From: JACJYC01 sp964558465
GTDB lineage: Bacteria; Bacteroidota; Bacteroidia; Chitinophagales; Saprospiraceae
Direction: 5' to 3'
Assembly: GCA_964558465.1 (NCBI GenBank)
Contig: CAZLEF010000011.1
Location: forward strand, 1-64,000
DNA: 64,000 bases
The notes under the pieces: generated by a model
What the model saw: only the letters and a program-made list of their open reading frames with translations
Database searches by the model: none
What the model was told of the DNA's origin: nothing
Part shown: in pieces, positions 1 through 8,810 of the stretch
Numbering within the stretch: position 1 is the stretch's first letter
Layout of the letters: the number at the start of each line of letters is the position of its first letter
Position numbers and translations under genes: made by a program

Positions 1-1
1 A

Positions 2-526
2 TCAAGTATGGCAGAGCTAGAAGGTCCAAAATTGGGGTGTTTTTACACAGAACTAGTATCTAATTGGCTATTGGGAATACCTATTTCAGTTGTGATGAAT
101 AAAACTGGCAAGTATAAAGCTAAGTCCATTGAAGACCTAATATCTGTAATTTATTCAAGAATACAGTATCTATTACCTTGGGGATTATTTGCTGCTGACA
201 TAATAACTGAAGAGGAAGCAAATAGAAGAGATATGGAATATAATAACGAAATTGGAAAATTGTCTCACCTAGTTGATGCGGGTGTACCCAGCTTTGATGC
301 TCTGCGTCTTGTAAACTTAGAGTTTGAACGAGTCGATGCGACGCGACTTTATATACAATATAAAAAAGAGGGTGGCAAAAGAAAAGGCCTGGATATAATT
401 GGATGGATAAATTCTAAACCTATAGATGAACTAGAGCGTATTGTAAAAGGTCAAGACGATAGATCTTTAGATTATGACTTTAAAAAGTTAGTCAAGGATT
501 TAAACTTAGGATCACTGAAAAAATAA
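2..526 (+). CDS. C-terminal part of a helicase-like protein (5' end outside window)
   Basis: The frame is open to the left edge, so this is probably the last ~175 codons of a longer gene; the first ATG in the window is at 8. The visible part is alpha-helical and contains a W-x2-G-x-P segment, an LPWGL motif and a later 'LVDAGVPSFDALRLV' stretch. This order is reminiscent of the C-terminal tail of large DEAD/DEAH helicases, some of them in defence islands, but no helicase motif lies in the window. The sequence is clearly AT-richer than the esterase gene downstream and is followed by an IS remnant, which fits acquired DNA. The family call is inference from pattern memory and weak; the coding status is firm because of length, composition and lack of a competing frame. 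Confidence 0.5.
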   Translation, partial: SSMAELEGPKLGCFYTELVSNWLLGIPISVVMNKTGKYKAKSIEDLISVIYSRIQYLLPWGLFAADIITEEEANRRDMEYNNEIGKLSHLVDAGVPSFDALRLVNLEFERVDATRLYIQYKKEGGKRKGLDIIGWINSKPIDELERIVKGQDDRSLDYDFKKLVKDLNLGSLKK

Positions 527-551
527 CTGTCGGGTTTGGCTACATGGGTAT

Positions 552-579
552 TGTTCCGGCCCCCTAATTAACCGGACAG
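552..579 (+). mobile_element. Probable terminal repeat of an IS3-family element
   Basis: The segment starts with TG, runs through a C-tract and reaches 'CTAATTAACCGGACA'. Its layout matches IS3-family ends, where a C-rich tract precedes an A/T block and a GGACA motif. It lies 33 bp upstream of a transposase-like start codon, which is the expected spacing. No matching right end was found before the next gene, so only the left part of the element seems to remain. Confidence 0.45.
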
Positions 580-611
580 GATTACGGATGAAAAATCTGT
601 AATTTTAGGTC

Positions 612-800
612 ATGGAAAAACGCAAATGGACAAAAGAAGAGAAACGCTTCGTCCTCAAGGAGGCAGAACGAGAGGGATTGCAGGTGACCCTGCGCAAGTA
701 TTGGTCCGGAACATCCGGTTTTCCGTATTTTACCCACCAAATCCCAGGCGGCGCCAAAATGGCGGATCAGATCCGTATAATCCGTTCGATCTGCGGCTAA
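612..800 (+). pseudogene. Truncated IS3-type transposase OrfA fragment
   Basis: Only about the first 32 residues look like a transposase: 'KRKWTKEEKRFVLKEAERE' followed by a V-T-L-R-K-Y helix, the usual opening of the IS3 OrfA helix-turn-helix. After about position 710 the family resemblance stops and the frame runs through unrelated sequence to a stop at 800. Full OrfA proteins are roughly 90-120 residues and are followed by OrfB, which is absent. It is therefore a broken element. From about 711 to 938 I see no gene and no clear second IS end. Confidence 0.55.
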
Positions 801-938
801 AAAAACCTCTTTGGTCCATAGGCCCTGGCCTGCGCTTTCGCTAACCTCGGAAATCCGACCGTTATTTCCGCAATGATCCCAGGCAACTCTAAAAGAGTGT
901 GGCCTCAGCTTGAAATCAAAATCAACAAAACAAAAACC

Positions 939-2225
939 ATGCAAAAACTCCCCCGCCGTCAATTTCTCAAAACCACCGGCCTCACCACCCTCGGACTGGC
1001 CGGCGCCGGAATTTTGCCCGCGCACAGCGGTATTTTGCACGGTTTCAATCCTGCTGACATGACCCATCTACCCATCGATGAATCCGAAACCAGCCTCATC
1101 GGCCTGTACGGCCCCTGGGCGGCTTCGCTGAACGCCGGCCGGCTTCCTTCCCATTCTTTCCGGCATTCAACAAAATGGAAAAATCTGGAAAAATGGCGCA
1201 AAACCGCCCGCAAACGTGTGCTGGAACGGATGGCGATACCCGCCCTGCCCGGCATGCCCGAGGTGCGGGTCAGCAACCGATATGCCTACGACGGCCTGCA
1301 CATCGAAGAACTGAGCTGGCAATTGCCCTACGGCCGGCCGACGGACGCCATCCTGCTGAAACCTCAAAATGCCGCCGGGAAATTGCCGGCCATCCTCGCC
1401 TTTCACGACCACGGCGGCAACAAATACTTCGGTACGCAAAAAATCACGAAAACCGGCGAAACGCAGCATCCGCTCATGCGCGAACACCAGCAGGAATACT
1501 ACAGCGGCCTGGCCTGGGCCAATGAGATCGCCAAACGAGGTTATGTGGTGCTGGTAGCCGACGCCTTCCCCTTTGCCAGCCGCAGGGTGATGCTGCAAGA
1601 CGTGCCGGAGCACCTGCGCAACGGGCTGACCGACCCGGGGCCCGAAAACCCGGAGGGCATCCACGCCTACAACCAATGGGCGGGGCAGCACGAGCATATT
1701 ATGGCCAAATCGCTGTACTGCGCCGGGACCACCTGGCCGGCGGTATTTTTTGCGGAAGACCAAAAGGCACTGGACATCCTCTGCGCCCGTCCGGATGTGG
1801 ACCCCGCCCGCGTCGGGTGTTGCGGGTTATCCGGCGGCGGTATGCGCACGGCCTTCATGGGCGGACTCGACGACCGGATCCGGTGCGCGGTCTGCGTCGG
1901 ATTCATGACCACCTGGAAGGATTTCCTGCTGAACAAATCCCATACCCATACCTGGATGGTGTACGTGCCGCTGTTGCCCAATGAGCTCGATTTTCCGGAG
2001 ATACTGGGCCTGAGGACGCCCTTGCCCACGCTGGTGCTGAACGACGAGGACGACCAGTTGTACACGCTGCCGGAAATGCGCAATGCCGACCGGATCCTGT
2101 CGGAGGTGTATCAAAAAGCCGGCGCGGAAGAACGTTATGCCTGTTCGTATTACCCGGGGCTGCACAAATTCGACCGGGAAATGCAGGCCGAGGCGTTTGA
2201 ATGGTTCGACCGGTGGCTGACCTGA
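939..2225 (+). CDS. Tat-exported alpha/beta hydrolase (dienelactone hydrolase/acetyl esterase-like)
   Basis: A 428-residue predicted secreted hydrolase. The ATG at 939 is preferred over an upstream ATG at 873 because it puts a twin-arginine signal (R-R-Q-F-L-K at residues 6-11, then a hydrophobic stretch ending near A-H-S) at the N-terminus. The nucleophile elbow G-L-S-G-G-G places the catalytic Ser near residue 298. A following Asp in 'LNDEDDQ' (about 369) and His in 'GLHKFD' (about 409) complete a plausible triad. A 'HDHGG' loop near the oxyanion hole is typical of this family in Bacteroidota, whose members act on carbohydrate esters or similar small esters. The substrate cannot be told from sequence. 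It stands alone, with a REP-like palindrome just downstream. Confidence 0.85.
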   Translation: MQKLPRRQFLKTTGLTTLGLAGAGILPAHSGILHGFNPADMTHLPIDESETSLIGLYGPWAASLNAGRLPSHSFRHSTKWKNLEKWRKTARKRVLERMAIPALPGMPEVRVSNRYAYDGLHIEELSWQLPYGRPTDAILLKPQNAAGKLPAILAFHDHGGNKYFGTQKITKTGETQHPLMREHQQEYYSGLAWANEIAKRGYVVLVADAFPFASRRVMLQDVPEHLRNGLTDPGPENPEGIHAYNQWAGQHEHIMAKSLYCAGTTWPAVFFAEDQKALDILCARPDVDPARVGCCGLSGGGMRTAFMGGLDDRIRCAVCVGFMTTWKDFLLNKSHTHTWMVYVPLLPNELDFPEILGLRTPLPTLVLNDEDDQLYTLPEMRNADRILSEVYQKAGAEERYACSYYPGLHKFDREMQAEAFEWFDRWLT

Positions 2226-2242
2226 ATGCGAGGAAGTGCGTG

Positions 2243-2259
2243 CCACGCCACAGGCGTGG
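2243..2259. repeat. REP-like palindrome CCACGCC-aca-GGCGTGG
   Basis: A perfect 7-bp inverted repeat with a 3-bp loop, 17 bp after the esterase stop. Further copies with the same arms lie at 15829, 35343 and 53170, with related versions at 8584, 11570, 14694 and 30953. Nearly all sit just 3' of a gene. Confidence 0.85.
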
Positions 2260-2280
2260 AGGATGCGAGCCGATTTGCCC

Positions 2281-2347
2281 TCAAATCCTCCTATCCTCGA
2301 ATCCTCCTATCCTCAAATCCTCCTATCCTCAAATCCTCCCATCCTCG
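2281..2347. repeat. 16-bp tandem repeat, four copies
   Basis: Four consecutive near-identical 16-bp units (consensus TCAAATCCTCCTATCC) run from 2281 to 2344, with a partial fifth. The TCCTC core resembles the 8-bp TTCCTC family at 3238, 14.7 kb, 36.98 kb and 48.16 kb. It lies between the stop of the esterase and the stop of the convergent T9SS gene. Confidence 0.9.
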
Positions 2348-2384
2348 ATTTAGATTTAGGAAGATGCAAGGATAGGAAAAGGAG

Positions 2385-3140
2385 TCATTCCCCCTTCACC
2401 ACCCTAAAAGTATGCCGCCGGTCCCACGCCGTCACCCGGAAAAAATAGAGGCCCTTCGCCCAGTCGCTGACCACCACATCAAGGTTTGAACCATTGCCGA
2501 AGGACACATCCCGCTGCCGGTGAACCAGCCGGCCCAGGGCGTCAAACACATCCAGATCCAGTGCAAAACTGAGGGTGTCGATTGCAGCTTTCAGGGTAAG
2601 CGTCTCTGAAACAGGGGATGGAAAAACCTGGAAAAGGGTGGAAATTTTATCGCCCGAAATGCCGGGACCCACCCCGTCGAGTTTTCCGCAATTGGCAACT
2701 TTGCCAAAATCATCGAGTGATACCCTGGTGATGCCCGGCGCGATGGGGCCTTTTACCTTGCCATCTTCTACCGTCAAAAAAGTAATGCCGCAAATCGAAA
2801 GGGTCCAGTCATCCAACCTCGGCCAGGCGGCAAAAATATATTCTTTCCCGATCTGGAAGCCGCCGGTCCCCATGGTGCAGTCGGCGCCGCTCCCGTTGAT
2901 AAAAAACAGGGTTTCACCCAGCCGGTCCTGGCCATGCAATACATTCAGGACCTGAACCGAAATGCCGGTATTGCCCTGGCCGGTCACCCGGACATGCAGA
3001 ATCTGGTAACCCTCCCAAACGGTTCCATCCTCCGCGGTAATGGATTCGCAGAAATTATCGATATTAACACAGGAACAAGCCTGCGAGGTTTCGATAAAAA
3101 GTGCGGTGAGGAGCAGGGCGACGGTCAGTCTGGCTTTCAT
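2385..3140 (-). CDS. Secreted NTR-like protein with T9SS C-terminal sorting domain
   Basis: A 251-residue exported protein. It has an N-terminal signal peptide ending before A-C-S-C, then about 140 residues with paired cysteines ('ACSCVN', 'NFCES', 'DCTMG', 'SICG', 'NCG'). That pattern and the start directly at the mature Cys recall netrin-like/TIMP-type modules, but the link is tentative. Residues from about 170 to the end form a type IX secretion sorting domain: a P-S-P-V-S-E-T-L segment, a 'DALGRLV' turn and a terminal 'KGLYFFRVT' strand ending in V-K-G-E. It should therefore cross the outer membrane and be surface-attached or released. It converges on the esterase gene; function unknown. 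Confidence 0.75.
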   Translation of the reverse strand: MKARLTVALLLTALFIETSQACSCVNIDNFCESITAEDGTVWEGYQILHVRVTGQGNTGISVQVLNVLHGQDRLGETLFFINGSGADCTMGTGGFQIGKEYIFAAWPRLDDWTLSICGITFLTVEDGKVKGPIAPGITRVSLDDFGKVANCGKLDGVGPGISGDKISTLFQVFPSPVSETLTLKAAIDTLSFALDLDVFDALGRLVHRQRDVSFGNGSNLDVVVSDWAKGLYFFRVTAWDRRHTFRVVKGE

Positions 3141-3209
3141 ACGGCGGTTGTTTAATCGGGAAGACGGGAAAACCGGGGTGGTTCGTTGGCGGACGGGGGG
3201 TAATTGGAG

Positions 3210-3285
3210 TTGTTTGGGGTTGTTTGGGGGTTCTCAGTTCCTCGGTTCCTCGGTTCCTCGATTCCTCAGTTCCTCGATTCCTCAC
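3210..3285. repeat. Tandem repeats: TTGTTTGGGG units followed by six TTCCTCNN octamers
   Basis: Two or three TTGTTTGGGG decamers are followed by six back-to-back octamers TTCCTC + GG/GA/AG/AC (3238-3285). The same G-rich plus TTCCTC combination recurs at 14.68-14.89 kb. It sits between divergently transcribed genes, upstream of the cyclopropane synthase. Confidence 0.9.
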
Positions 3286-3389
3286 CGGGAATAAATAATG
3301 CGTGTTTATCAGGATCAATACCCCGGCTGACGGCGGTCATTTTAAAGGAAATCTCTTTTGCGGTAAATTGAATTTAAATCCGCATTGCC

Positions 3390-4709
3390 ATGAAATTAAG
3401 CAAATATGAAAAGATCTTTTTAAGGATCGTCAAAGCCTACGTCAGAAAATACAAGGACCACTCCTTCAGGTTTTATTTTGATGATTACCGGCATCATTTT
3501 ATCGGAACAAGCAAAACGATCATCGAGGTGAAATTTGCACCTTCAAAAGAAGTGTTCAAGCGGATATTTACGGAAGGTTCGCTGGGCCTGGGCGAAGCGT
3601 ATTGCAACGGATGGATAAAGGTGGACGACCAATTTTATAAATACTTTATTTTGATCTTCATCCGGACGGTCTATAATTTAAAATTATTATTGAGCCTTCC
3701 CCCAACCGACATCCTTTATATCTTAAGGGCCAGATTCAAAAGAAAATTCTTTTCAAAAAATAACAAAGCCGAAAATATCAACGCGCATTACAGCCTCAGC
3801 GAGTGGTTTGAGCGGGAAGAGGACGCCAACCGGTTTTATTTATGGTGGCTCGATTCCAGGTATATCCAGTACAGTTGCGGCAAATGGGATGAGCATATTA
3901 AAACCCTGGAGGAAGCCCAGGTCAACAAACTCCGTTTTTACGCCGAACGTTTGGGCATTGACCGCAACAGCAGGGGCAAAACACTGATCGACCTGGGCTG
4001 CGGGTGGGGCGGCTGCCTGTTCTTTATGGCCGAAAATTACGGCATCCGGTGCAAGGGCGTCACCTTGTCGACCGCACAGGCCAAATACATTCATGAGGAG
4101 ATCCGGCAAAGAAACCTCGGTGATCTGGTCAGTGTGGAAGTGGAGGACATCCACAACGTCAAAGGCGCATACGATTATGTGATCAGCATCGGCGTGATGG
4201 AACATATCAGCGACTATGATCATTTATATAAAAATATCGCGGGGATGCTCAATAAAAACGGGGCCGCCCTGATCCATTCTATTTTTCATACAGAGCTATT
4301 TTACAAAGTAGATCCGTTTATGACCAAATACATTTTCCCCGGCGGGTCAACACCGGAAATCAACCGGAACCTTAAAATATTCAGAAAGTATTTTAATAGC
4401 GTGGACAGAAACGACCTGCCACCGGATTCTTACGCAAAAACGCTGGCTTGCTGGTATAACAATTTTTGTAAAAATGAAAATCATATCCGTAAATTATTGA
4501 TTGAAAAAAGCAAAGTAAAAGATGTCGATTTTGCGGTAAGGGTCTTCAAACACTATCTGACGCTGGCCTGTTGCGGCTTTTCGGATCATCTGGGGCTGGT
4601 GTCCAATATTCTGGTAAAAAACCCGGTCCCGGAAGAAATGGCGCCCAGACGACGCCCGGTCAGGCAGCAGTCCGCCTCCACCTTTGAAGACTCCGTCTCC
4701 GCTGTTTAA
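3390..4709 (+). CDS. cfa: Cyclopropane-fatty-acyl-phospholipid synthase family methyltransferase
   Basis: A 439-residue cytosolic or membrane-peripheral SAM-dependent enzyme that would add a methylene bridge to unsaturated phospholipid acyl chains. The SAM-binding motif I 'LIDLGCGWGG' falls near residues 199-208, followed by 'GVTLSTAQAKY' and a 'VISIGVMEHI' acidic loop, the classic order of the CFA/mycolic cyclopropane synthase family. The N-terminal ~170 residues contain the lipid-binding part ('FTEGSLGLGEAYCNGWI'), so length and architecture are complete. The last ~25 residues ('APRRRPVRQQSAST') are a charged tail not usual for the family. The gene stands alone between repeats and a PadR regulator. 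Confidence 0.88.
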   Translation: MKLSKYEKIFLRIVKAYVRKYKDHSFRFYFDDYRHHFIGTSKTIIEVKFAPSKEVFKRIFTEGSLGLGEAYCNGWIKVDDQFYKYFILIFIRTVYNLKLLLSLPPTDILYILRARFKRKFFSKNNKAENINAHYSLSEWFEREEDANRFYLWWLDSRYIQYSCGKWDEHIKTLEEAQVNKLRFYAERLGIDRNSRGKTLIDLGCGWGGCLFFMAENYGIRCKGVTLSTAQAKYIHEEIRQRNLGDLVSVEVEDIHNVKGAYDYVISIGVMEHISDYDHLYKNIAGMLNKNGAALIHSIFHTELFYKVDPFMTKYIFPGGSTPEINRNLKIFRKYFNSVDRNDLPPDSYAKTLACWYNNFCKNENHIRKLLIEKSKVKDVDFAVRVFKHYLTLACCGFSDHLGLVSNILVKNPVPEEMAPRRRPVRQQSASTFEDSVSAV

Positions 4710-4792
4710 CGTATCATCAAACTGAAAATCAAAGTCAGAAAAACACGATTCTGAAAATTTAATTTGCAAAAGTGAAAGATATGTATTACTTT

Positions 4793-4800
4793 TACTTTTG
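4793..4800 (+). promoter_or_regulatory. Bacteroidota -7 box (TACTTTTG) of the padR-permease pair
   Basis: The box matches TAnnTTTG and ends 14 bp before the PadR start codon. No good -33 TTG lies at the usual 19-21 bp distance. The surrounding 4780-4805 is rich in 'TATTACTTTTACTTTTGTAA', which could also hold a PadR autoregulatory site. Confidence 0.45.
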
Positions 4801-4814
4801 TAAATGAAATATTC

Positions 4815-5153
4815 ATGCAAAGAATTCATCTCGGAGAGTTTGAAGAACTGATCTTGCTCGTGGTAGCCGTTCTGCACGACAATGCCTACGGGGTAGCGGT
4901 CATGGAAGCATTGGAGGAACAGGCCGGGCGGGCGGTCAATATCAGTGCCGTACACGCCGCATTGCGCAGGCTGGAATCCAAGGGTTTTGTGCAGTCGCAT
5001 TGGAGCGAAGCCACTGCCGAGCGCGGTGGAAGGCGAAAACGCCTGTTCACCCTTACCCGTTCCGGGAGGGCGGCCCTGGAGCAATCGAGGGACATTTATA
5101 TCAGGTTATGGGGCCAGATCCCCGGTTTTTCACCCAATCTTTCCGTTTCATGA
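4815..5153 (+). CDS. PadR-family transcriptional regulator
   Basis: A 112-residue winged-helix repressor. The PadR signature is clear: 'LGEFEELILLVVAVLHDNAYG' at the N-terminus, the recognition helix 'SAVHAALRRLESKGFV', then a wing with R-G-G-R-R-K-R and the 'LTRSGRAALEQSR' helix. It is of the short type without a long coiled-coil tail. Its TGA overlaps the ATG of the next gene (ATGA), so the two are translationally coupled. Linked PadR regulators of this kind usually control the adjacent permease gene. The ligand is unknown. Confidence 0.9.
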   Translation: MQRIHLGEFEELILLVVAVLHDNAYGVAVMEALEEQAGRAVNISAVHAALRRLESKGFVQSHWSEATAERGGRRKRLFTLTRSGRAALEQSRDIYIRLWGQIPGFSPNLSVS

Positions 5154-7807
5154 AATCCCCCAAAAACCACCCGCCCGCCTGGGCCGACCGGTTCCTGGAA
5201 TGGTATTGCCGGCCCGAACTCCTGGAGGAAATCCAGGGAGACGCCTATGAATTATTTGAAAAAAGGAGCCGGGAGAAAGGTTCGAAGGCTGCCCGCCTGC
5301 ATTTTGCCTGGGATGTGCTGCGTTCTTTTCGTCTGTCCACCATCCGGAATTTTAACTTAAAAAGATCACCCATGTTTTCCATCACCCACTTCAAAATTGC
5401 CCTACGGCAATTGCGCAAACAAAAACTATATTCCGCTATCAAAGTCGGAGGTTTTGCCATCGGTATCGCAGCCTGCATCCTGATCGGGCTTTTTATCCGG
5501 GATGAGCTCAGTTACGACCTTCACTGGCCGGACGCCGACCGGATTTACAGGGTCATCGGCCAGTTCAATGATGAAGGGGATATCAGGAAGGGGGTCGATT
5601 TTCCGGCGCCGTTCGCAAAAGCGCTCACGGATGATTATCCGGAGGTAGAAATGGCCGGCCGCATGAATCCCAACGAATTGTTCACCGGGGCCGGCAGCAA
5701 CCTGATCCGGCCGGCCGGCACGGAAGAAAATACCTTTGAGACCGGCTTCGTTTACGCCGACCAGGCTATCCTGGATATTTTTGGTTTGCCGATGGCGTTC
5801 GGCGACCGCAAACACGCGCTGGATAAACCCAATACCCTGGTTTTGAGCCGGGCTAAAGCCGAAAAATATTTCCCGGGCGAAAACCCTGTGGGCAAGGTCA
5901 TCATCCTGAACAATGACGAAACCACGCCTTATACCATCGGGGGGGTCATGGAAGATTTTCCGGACAATACCCACCTGGCGGGGTATGATTTTTTGCTGAC
6001 CATGACCGGCAAGTCGTTCTGGCCGGGCGAACAGGAAACCTGGATGGCCAACAACTACACGACCTATGTGGTGTTGCGCCCGGGAGCCGATATACCCAAA
6101 CTGGAAAACGACCTCAAATCCGTCATTACCAGGTACCTGATCCCTGTTCTTCAGCAACAAGGCAGTCAGGAAATTGAAAAAATCAAAAAAGGCGGGAGTT
6201 TCCTCCTGCAGCCGGTACGGGATATCCACCTGAAATCTTATGATATTGGCGACGATATGATACACGGCGATATCCGGTTTGTCTGGCTTTTCGGCGCTGT
6301 CGCGGGGTTTATTCTCCTCATCGCCTGCATCAATTTCATCAACCTCTCCACGGCCAAATCCGCCAACCGGGCGACGGAAGTCGGGCTCCGGAAAGTAGTG
6401 GGCTCACACCGCAGCCACCTGATCGGGCAGTTTCTAACAGAGTCGGTCTTGTACAGCCTGTTGTCGTTTGTGGCGGGTATTCTGCTGGCCTGGGCCCTTT
6501 TGCCTTATTTTAATGGTCTATCCGGTAAATCGCTGGCTTTTCCCTGGCGGGAGTGGTGGCCGGCCCCTGCACTCGTAGTGGCAGCGCTGGCGGTAGGCGT
6601 ACTGGCCGGTTTGTATCCTTCGTTTTACCTGTCGTCCTTCCGGCCCATCCAGGTGCTCAAAGGGCAACTCAGCCGGGGCGTCAAGGGGGCTAACCTGCGG
6701 AGCGTGCTGGTGGTTTTTCAATTCACCACCTCCATTATATTGATCATCGGTACATTTATCATTTACCGGCAGATGGGTTATATCCTCAACAAAAAGCTGG
6801 GATTTGAAAAGGAACAGGTCCTGATGCTGCAAGGGACCAACACACTCGGCGACCAGATCACGGCCTTCAAACAGGAGCTTTTGAAGTTGCCGGAGGTAAA
6901 AAATGCGACGGTGAGCGACTATCTTCCGGTGGCCGGAATGAAACGGAACGGCAACGGCTTCTGGAAAGAAGGAAAGATCAGGGAAGACAGCCCGGTTTAC
7001 GGACAGTTGTGGCAGGTCGATCATGATTATATTTCAACCTTGGGCATGAAGGTAGTTGAGGGGAGGGATTTTTCCATCGGGATGCCGACCGATTCGCAGA
7101 GCCTGGTCATCAACCAGTCGATGGCGAAAGAACTCGGGCTTGAAAATCCAATCGGCAAAAGAATCACCAACGGCGGCCCGGCTTATCCGGTGATCGGCGT
7201 AGTGGAGGATTTTCATTTTGAGTCGATGAAAGAAGATATCGGGCCGGTCTGCATGTTGATCGGCGCCAGCCCTTCCGTGGTTTCGGTCAAAGTCAGCGCG
7301 GCGGACCTGCCCGGGCTTCTGCAAAATATTTCGGGCGTCTGGAAAAAATTTGCCCCGCACCAGCCTGTCCGGCATACCTTCCTGGATGAAAGTTTTGCAA
7401 AAATGTACGAGAATGTACAGCGGACGGGCGCCATTTTCACCAGTTTTGCGGTGCTGGCCATTATCGTCGCCTGCCTGGGTTTGTTTGCCCTCTCCGCTTT
7501 TATGGCCGAACAGCGCAGCAAGGAAATGGGCATCCGCAAGGTATTGGGCGCGCCGGTGCAGAGCATTTTCCGGTTACTGACCCAGCATTTCCTGATTTTA
7601 GTCCTGATCTCCCTGGCGATCGCTGCGCCGGCGGCCTGGTACCTGATGCAAAAATGGCTCCGGGATTTTGTGTACCGGACGGATATCACCTGGGATGTGT
7701 TTGTTTTGGCGGGTTTAATGGCGGTTTTTATCGCGGTTCTGACGGTGAGCTTTCAGGCTATGCGGGCAGCTTTGGCCAATCCGGCGGAGAGCTTGCGGTC
7801 GGAATGA
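5150..7807 (+). CDS. PadR-linked FtsX/MacB-type ABC transporter permease
   Basis: An 885-residue membrane protein. The start at 5150 overlaps the padR stop; the frame is open upstream to 5000 but inside padR. The first ~65 residues ('PAWADRFLEWYCRPELLEEIQGD...') form the permease-prefix module found only in PadR-coupled permeases. After that come two MacB-type periplasmic domain/FtsX units: TM1 near 'VGGFAIGIAACILIGLF', a large periplasmic segment, three TMs around 'FVWLFGAVAGFILLIACIN', then a repeat of the layout ending in 'LANPAESLRSE'. The 'GLRKVVGS' and 'GIRKVLGA' coupling motifs mark both halves. No ATPase is adjacent, so it must pair with an ATP-binding protein from elsewhere. Such systems are thought to export peptides or antimicrobials, or to act in mechanotransmission. 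Confidence 0.9.
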   Translation: MKSPKNHPPAWADRFLEWYCRPELLEEIQGDAYELFEKRSREKGSKAARLHFAWDVLRSFRLSTIRNFNLKRSPMFSITHFKIALRQLRKQKLYSAIKVGGFAIGIAACILIGLFIRDELSYDLHWPDADRIYRVIGQFNDEGDIRKGVDFPAPFAKALTDDYPEVEMAGRMNPNELFTGAGSNLIRPAGTEENTFETGFVYADQAILDIFGLPMAFGDRKHALDKPNTLVLSRAKAEKYFPGENPVGKVIILNNDETTPYTIGGVMEDFPDNTHLAGYDFLLTMTGKSFWPGEQETWMANNYTTYVVLRPGADIPKLENDLKSVITRYLIPVLQQQGSQEIEKIKKGGSFLLQPVRDIHLKSYDIGDDMIHGDIRFVWLFGAVAGFILLIACINFINLSTAKSANRATEVGLRKVVGSHRSHLIGQFLTESVLYSLLSFVAGILLAWALLPYFNGLSGKSLAFPWREWWPAPALVVAALAVGVLAGLYPSFYLSSFRPIQVLKGQLSRGVKGANLRSVLVVFQFTTSIILIIGTFIIYRQMGYILNKKLGFEKEQVLMLQGTNTLGDQITAFKQELLKLPEVKNATVSDYLPVAGMKRNGNGFWKEGKIREDSPVYGQLWQVDHDYISTLGMKVVEGRDFSIGMPTDSQSLVINQSMAKELGLENPIGKRITNGGPAYPVIGVVEDFHFESMKEDIGPVCMLIGASPSVVSVKVSAADLPGLLQNISGVWKKFAPHQPVRHTFLDESFAKMYENVQRTGAIFTSFAVLAIIVACLGLFALSAFMAEQRSKEMGIRKVLGAPVQSIFRLLTQHFLILVLISLAIAAPAAWYLMQKWLRDFVYRTDITWDVFVLAGLMAVFIAVLTVSFQAMRAALANPAESLRSE

Positions 7808-7880
7808 CAAATACCCTGGAAACCCGAGGTCCTTCAACATTGTTATTTTAATACAAAAAAAAATGACAAGTTCAGCATAT

Positions 7881-7920
7881 TTCTTTGTGAACTTTGTGAT
7901 TTCTTTGTGTCCTTGTGGTT
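7881..7920. repeat. CTTTGTG short repeats upstream of the GyrI-like gene
   Basis: CTTTGTG occurs three times and CTTGTGG once in 40 bp, ending 7 bp before the downstream ATG. This is a degenerate tandem array. It may supply -7-like TTTG boxes but contains no exact TAnnTTTG. Confidence 0.5.
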
Positions 7921-7927
7921 AAATATT

Positions 7928-8539
7928 ATGAAAAAGATCGATCTGAAAAAAGAACACGCCGGATTATACGCCGTTTCTGCCAAAGCACCGGTCATAGTGG
8001 AGGTCCCTGCCTTGAATTACCTCCTGATCGACGGAAAGGGGGATCCGAATACTTCCCTGGATTATCAAGCGGCGGTGGAGGCATTATTCAGCGTTTCCTA
8101 TACCCTGAAATTCATGGTCAAAAAGGGGAAAGAAGCCATCGATTACGGCGTCATGCCGCTCGAAGGCCTGTGGTGGGTGGAGGATATGACGAAGTTTGAT
8201 ATCTACAAAAAAGGAGACTGGCTGTGGACGGCAATGATTCTGCAACCGGAATTCATTACACTTCAAATGGTGGAAGCTGCGGTCACAGCCGTGAAAAACA
8301 AAAAAAACCTGCCGGCGCTGGGTAAAATCCGGTTTGAATCCTATACAGAGGGCAAGGCCGGCCAGATCCTGCATATCGGCCCGTTTTCGGAAGAAGGGCC
8401 TACTATTCAGCGATTACACCATTTCATCGAAGAGCAGGGATATCATTTGCAGGGCAAACACCACGAAATCTACCTGTCGGACATCCGGAAAGCTGCGCCG
8501 GAAAAATGGAAGACGATCATCAGGCAACCGGTGGGATGA
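7928..8539 (+). CDS. GyrI-like small-molecule-binding domain protein
   Basis: A 203-residue cytosolic protein. The ATG at 7928 is chosen because the frame upstream holds only vector-like AT-rich sequence. It reads as a single GyrI-like/SOUL-type domain: 'VPALNYLLIDGKGDPN' early, 'AVEALFSVSYTLKFMVKK' helix, 'MPLEGLWW' strand and 'QILHIGPFSEEGPTIQRLHHFIEEQG' in the second half. Proteins of this group bind hydrophobic small molecules, and some hydrolyse cyclopropanoid compounds. There is no DNA-binding domain, so it is a stand-alone binding or catalytic module rather than an AraC regulator. Its own role here is unknown. Confidence 0.8.
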   Translation: MKKIDLKKEHAGLYAVSAKAPVIVEVPALNYLLIDGKGDPNTSLDYQAAVEALFSVSYTLKFMVKKGKEAIDYGVMPLEGLWWVEDMTKFDIYKKGDWLWTAMILQPEFITLQMVEAAVTAVKNKKNLPALGKIRFESYTEGKAGQILHIGPFSEEGPTIQRLHHFIEEQGYHLQGKHHEIYLSDIRKAAPEKWKTIIRQPVG

Positions 8540-8583
8540 GTCGGCCGTTCGGAGTCTTCTCCGCCGTCGTCGCTCCCAACTTC

Positions 8584-8598
8584 CCACGCCCTGCGTGG
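8584..8598. repeat. REP-like palindrome CCACGC-cct-GCGTGG
   Basis: A 6-bp inverted repeat with a 3-bp loop, 45 bp after the GyrI-like gene. It belongs to the same palindrome family as 2243-2259. The rest of 8540-8810 shows no gene. Confidence 0.6.
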
Positions 8599-8810
8599 TT
8601 CGTCGGTCGGAAAAGACTTTGGCGGATACGCGCAGTATACCCGTGGATGCAGAATAGTAAAACCTGTCAGGCCGAAGCCTGGCCGCACATTTTTTTAAAA
8701 TTTCCCCTTACCGGTAAAACTTTTGCCGCCTGCCTGCCATCCTTAATGGTAATTCCTTTGCATTGAAACGCATACACGATTTTTCATCGTGCCATTAACT
8801 AACCGGGGCT

